A DNA stretch of 31,759 nucleotides from positions 1 to 31,759 of the forward strand of contig DASVSC010000235.1 in the NCBI GenBank assembly GCA_036388295.1, in the 5' to 3' direction. Shown in pieces: positions 30,881 through 31,759 of this stretch (position 1 is its first letter; each line of letters opens with the position of its first letter). The translations under genes and the position numbers were made by a program. The DNA is from RYN-431 sp036388295 (GTDB lineage: Bacteria > Planctomycetota > Phycisphaerae > Tepidisphaerales > Tepidisphaeraceae). The notes beneath the pieces were generated by a model. The model ran no database searches and had not been told where the DNA came from. It worked only from the letters and a program-made list of their open reading frames with translations.

Positions 30881-31759
30881 ATGTCTCTGGTCAATAATCT
30901 CAGCATCAGGTCAAAACTGCTCTTACTGAGCGGCGTTTTCGCGCTCGCACTGGTCTGCTACGGCTTGCTTTCGCAATTGAACCTCGCACAGGTCAAAGTG
31001 ACCGGCCCGTACTATTCGCAGATCATCCGCGGCAAGGATCTGGTCGCGGACATCCTCCCGCCGCCGGAATATTTGATCGAACCCTACCTGCTCACGCACC
31101 AGCTCGCGCTCGAAAAAGACCCGGCGGCAGCGTCAGTGCTGATCGAACGGCTCAAGCAGCTTCGCACCGGCACCGGCGGCTACGAGGAACGGCACAATTA
31201 TTGGGCCAAAGAGCTGACCGACGGGCCGGTGAAGGAAACGCTGCTCGAGAAATCGTATCGGCCGGCGGTCGAATTCTTTGACGCAATGAATGCCCAATTC
31301 ATCCCGAAAGTCTTAGGTGGCGATCAAATCGCTGCGCAACAAGTGCTTTTGCAGCAGCTCGCGCCCGCGTACGAACGTCACCGTGCGGCGATCGACGAAG
31401 TAGTGAAGCTGGTTAATGCGGAAAACGCTTCATTAGAGGCAACCACCTCTGCGACGATCGACCGCCGCGCGTGGATGCTGACATTGCTGGCCTTGGTCCT
31501 GCTGTCTGTGGGTTCGGCCGTGGCGTGGATGATTAGCCGGCTCATTGGTCGACCGCTTACTCAGATCGTTGTCGCCATGGAAGCCATTTCCAAGGGCGAT
31601 TTGGAACAAGAGATCACGATCCGCAGCCGTGACGAGATCGGCCGTTTGGCGGACGGATTCCGTGGCCTGATCGGGTACATCCGCGGCATCGCTCTGGCGG
31701 CGGACAAGCTGGCCAGCGGCGACCTGACGACCGAGGTGGTGCCGCAGGGTGACAAGGAC
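30881..31759 (+). CDS. Methyl-accepting chemotaxis-type receptor (5' part, cut by window end)
   Basis: 293 codons are visible. The N-terminus has a transmembrane helix (about residues 12-31). A periplasmic domain of about 160 residues follows, predicted helical and beginning QLNLAQVKVTGPYYSQIIRGKDLVADILPPPEYLIEPYL, which resembles the four-helix-bundle sensor of receptors whose ligands are unknown. The second transmembrane helix is at about 197-216 (LTLLALVLLSVGSAVAWMI). Then a HAMP domain (RLIGRPLTQIVVAMEAISKGDLEQEI, SRDEIGRLADGFRGLIGYI) is followed by the start of a second HAMP-like unit (ADKLASGDLTTEV). The signalling domain is beyond the window, so a HAMP-containing histidine kinase or cyclase cannot be excluded. 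GGAGGA lies 4-5 nt before the ATG. Confidence 0.8.
   Translation, partial: MSLVNNLSIRSKLLLLSGVFALALVCYGLLSQLNLAQVKVTGPYYSQIIRGKDLVADILPPPEYLIEPYLLTHQLALEKDPAAASVLIERLKQLRTGTGGYEERHNYWAKELTDGPVKETLLEKSYRPAVEFFDAMNAQFIPKVLGGDQIAAQQVLLQQLAPAYERHRAAIDEVVKLVNAENASLEATTSATIDRRAWMLTLLALVLLSVGSAVAWMISRLIGRPLTQIVVAMEAISKGDLEQEITIRSRDEIGRLADGFRGLIGYIRGIALAADKLASGDLTTEVVPQGDKD

Noticed and set aside
30600..30929. 109-codon plus-strand open frame before the chemoreceptor
   Set aside because: No ribosome-binding site, low-complexity Ser/Gly content, and it overlaps the well-supported chemoreceptor start.
1..31759. CRISPR arrays, tRNA/rRNA genes, insertion sequences, prophage genes
   Set aside because: No regularly spaced repeats, no tRNA T-loop plus acceptor pattern, and no transposase or integrase motif were seen. 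The short DNA repeats present are the palindromes and dyads listed and the tandem 9-bp pair in the bamA leader.

Overview
This is a GC-rich chromosomal window from a Gram-negative-type bacterium. It has an outer-membrane assembly protein (BamA), a TonB-like protein and a GT9 heptosyltransferase-like gene. The best guess is a planctomycete, probably class Phycisphaerae. That rests on an N-terminal FETLDPRRLLA motif resembling the planctomycete LEPR-XLL domain, the short pseudopilin operon, a UVR-motif protein, an EboB-like TatD hydrolase, and two Gfo/Idh/MocA oxidoreductases with an agarase-like glycoside hydrolase. The lineage is inference; no rRNA or tRNA is present to confirm it.

Layout. 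1-1193 (-): 5' part of bamA. 1324-2403 (+): polytopic GT-C-like membrane protein. 2415-6976 (-): four genes, transcribed EboB-like hydrolase, Gfo/Idh/MocA oxidoreductase, hemW, VWA protein. 7090-8220 (+): glycosyltransferase-like protein. 8217-10568 (-): membrane-anchored GH50/agarase-like enzyme with a CBM9-like C-terminus, then a 75-residue protein. 10903-15198 (+): gnd, an FGGY sugar kinase and a secreted RTX-repeat protein. 15283-18766 (-): a three-gene unit (UVR-motif protein, P-loop kinase fused to a nucleoside-deoxyribosyltransferase-like domain, LOG-family protein), followed by a TonB-like protein with its own promoter. 18831-22931 (+): ygfZ-ppk2 and mnmA-GT9, both pairs with ATGA overlaps. 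23004-27911 (+): a compact type II secretion/type IV pilus-like operon with an ATPase, two GspF-type proteins and three pseudopilin-like proteins. 28060-30216 (+): Gfo/Idh/MocA oxidoreductase and aldo/keto reductase. 30316-30546 (-): small protein. 30881-end (+): truncated chemoreceptor.

How genes work together. gnd and the adjacent kinase would fit gluconate use through 6-phosphogluconate. The secreted or anchored GH, the RTX protein, the pseudopilin operon, BamA and TonB concern the cell surface and polysaccharides. The kinase/NDT-like/LOG unit points to nucleotide or nucleoside-phosphate chemistry of unknown purpose.

The most interesting non-coding signals are these. (i) Two related palindromes, upstream of the FGGY kinase and of gspF, have right arms that supply the Shine-Dalgarno sequence. 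(ii) A nested dyad lies at 27990-28031. (iii) A perfect 9-bp inverted repeat lies in the divergent promoter at 7017-7069. (iv) Several genes have -10-like hexamers only 6-8 nt before the start codon, which suggests leaderless mRNAs. No CRISPR array, IS element, tRNA, rRNA or classical U-tract terminator was seen.
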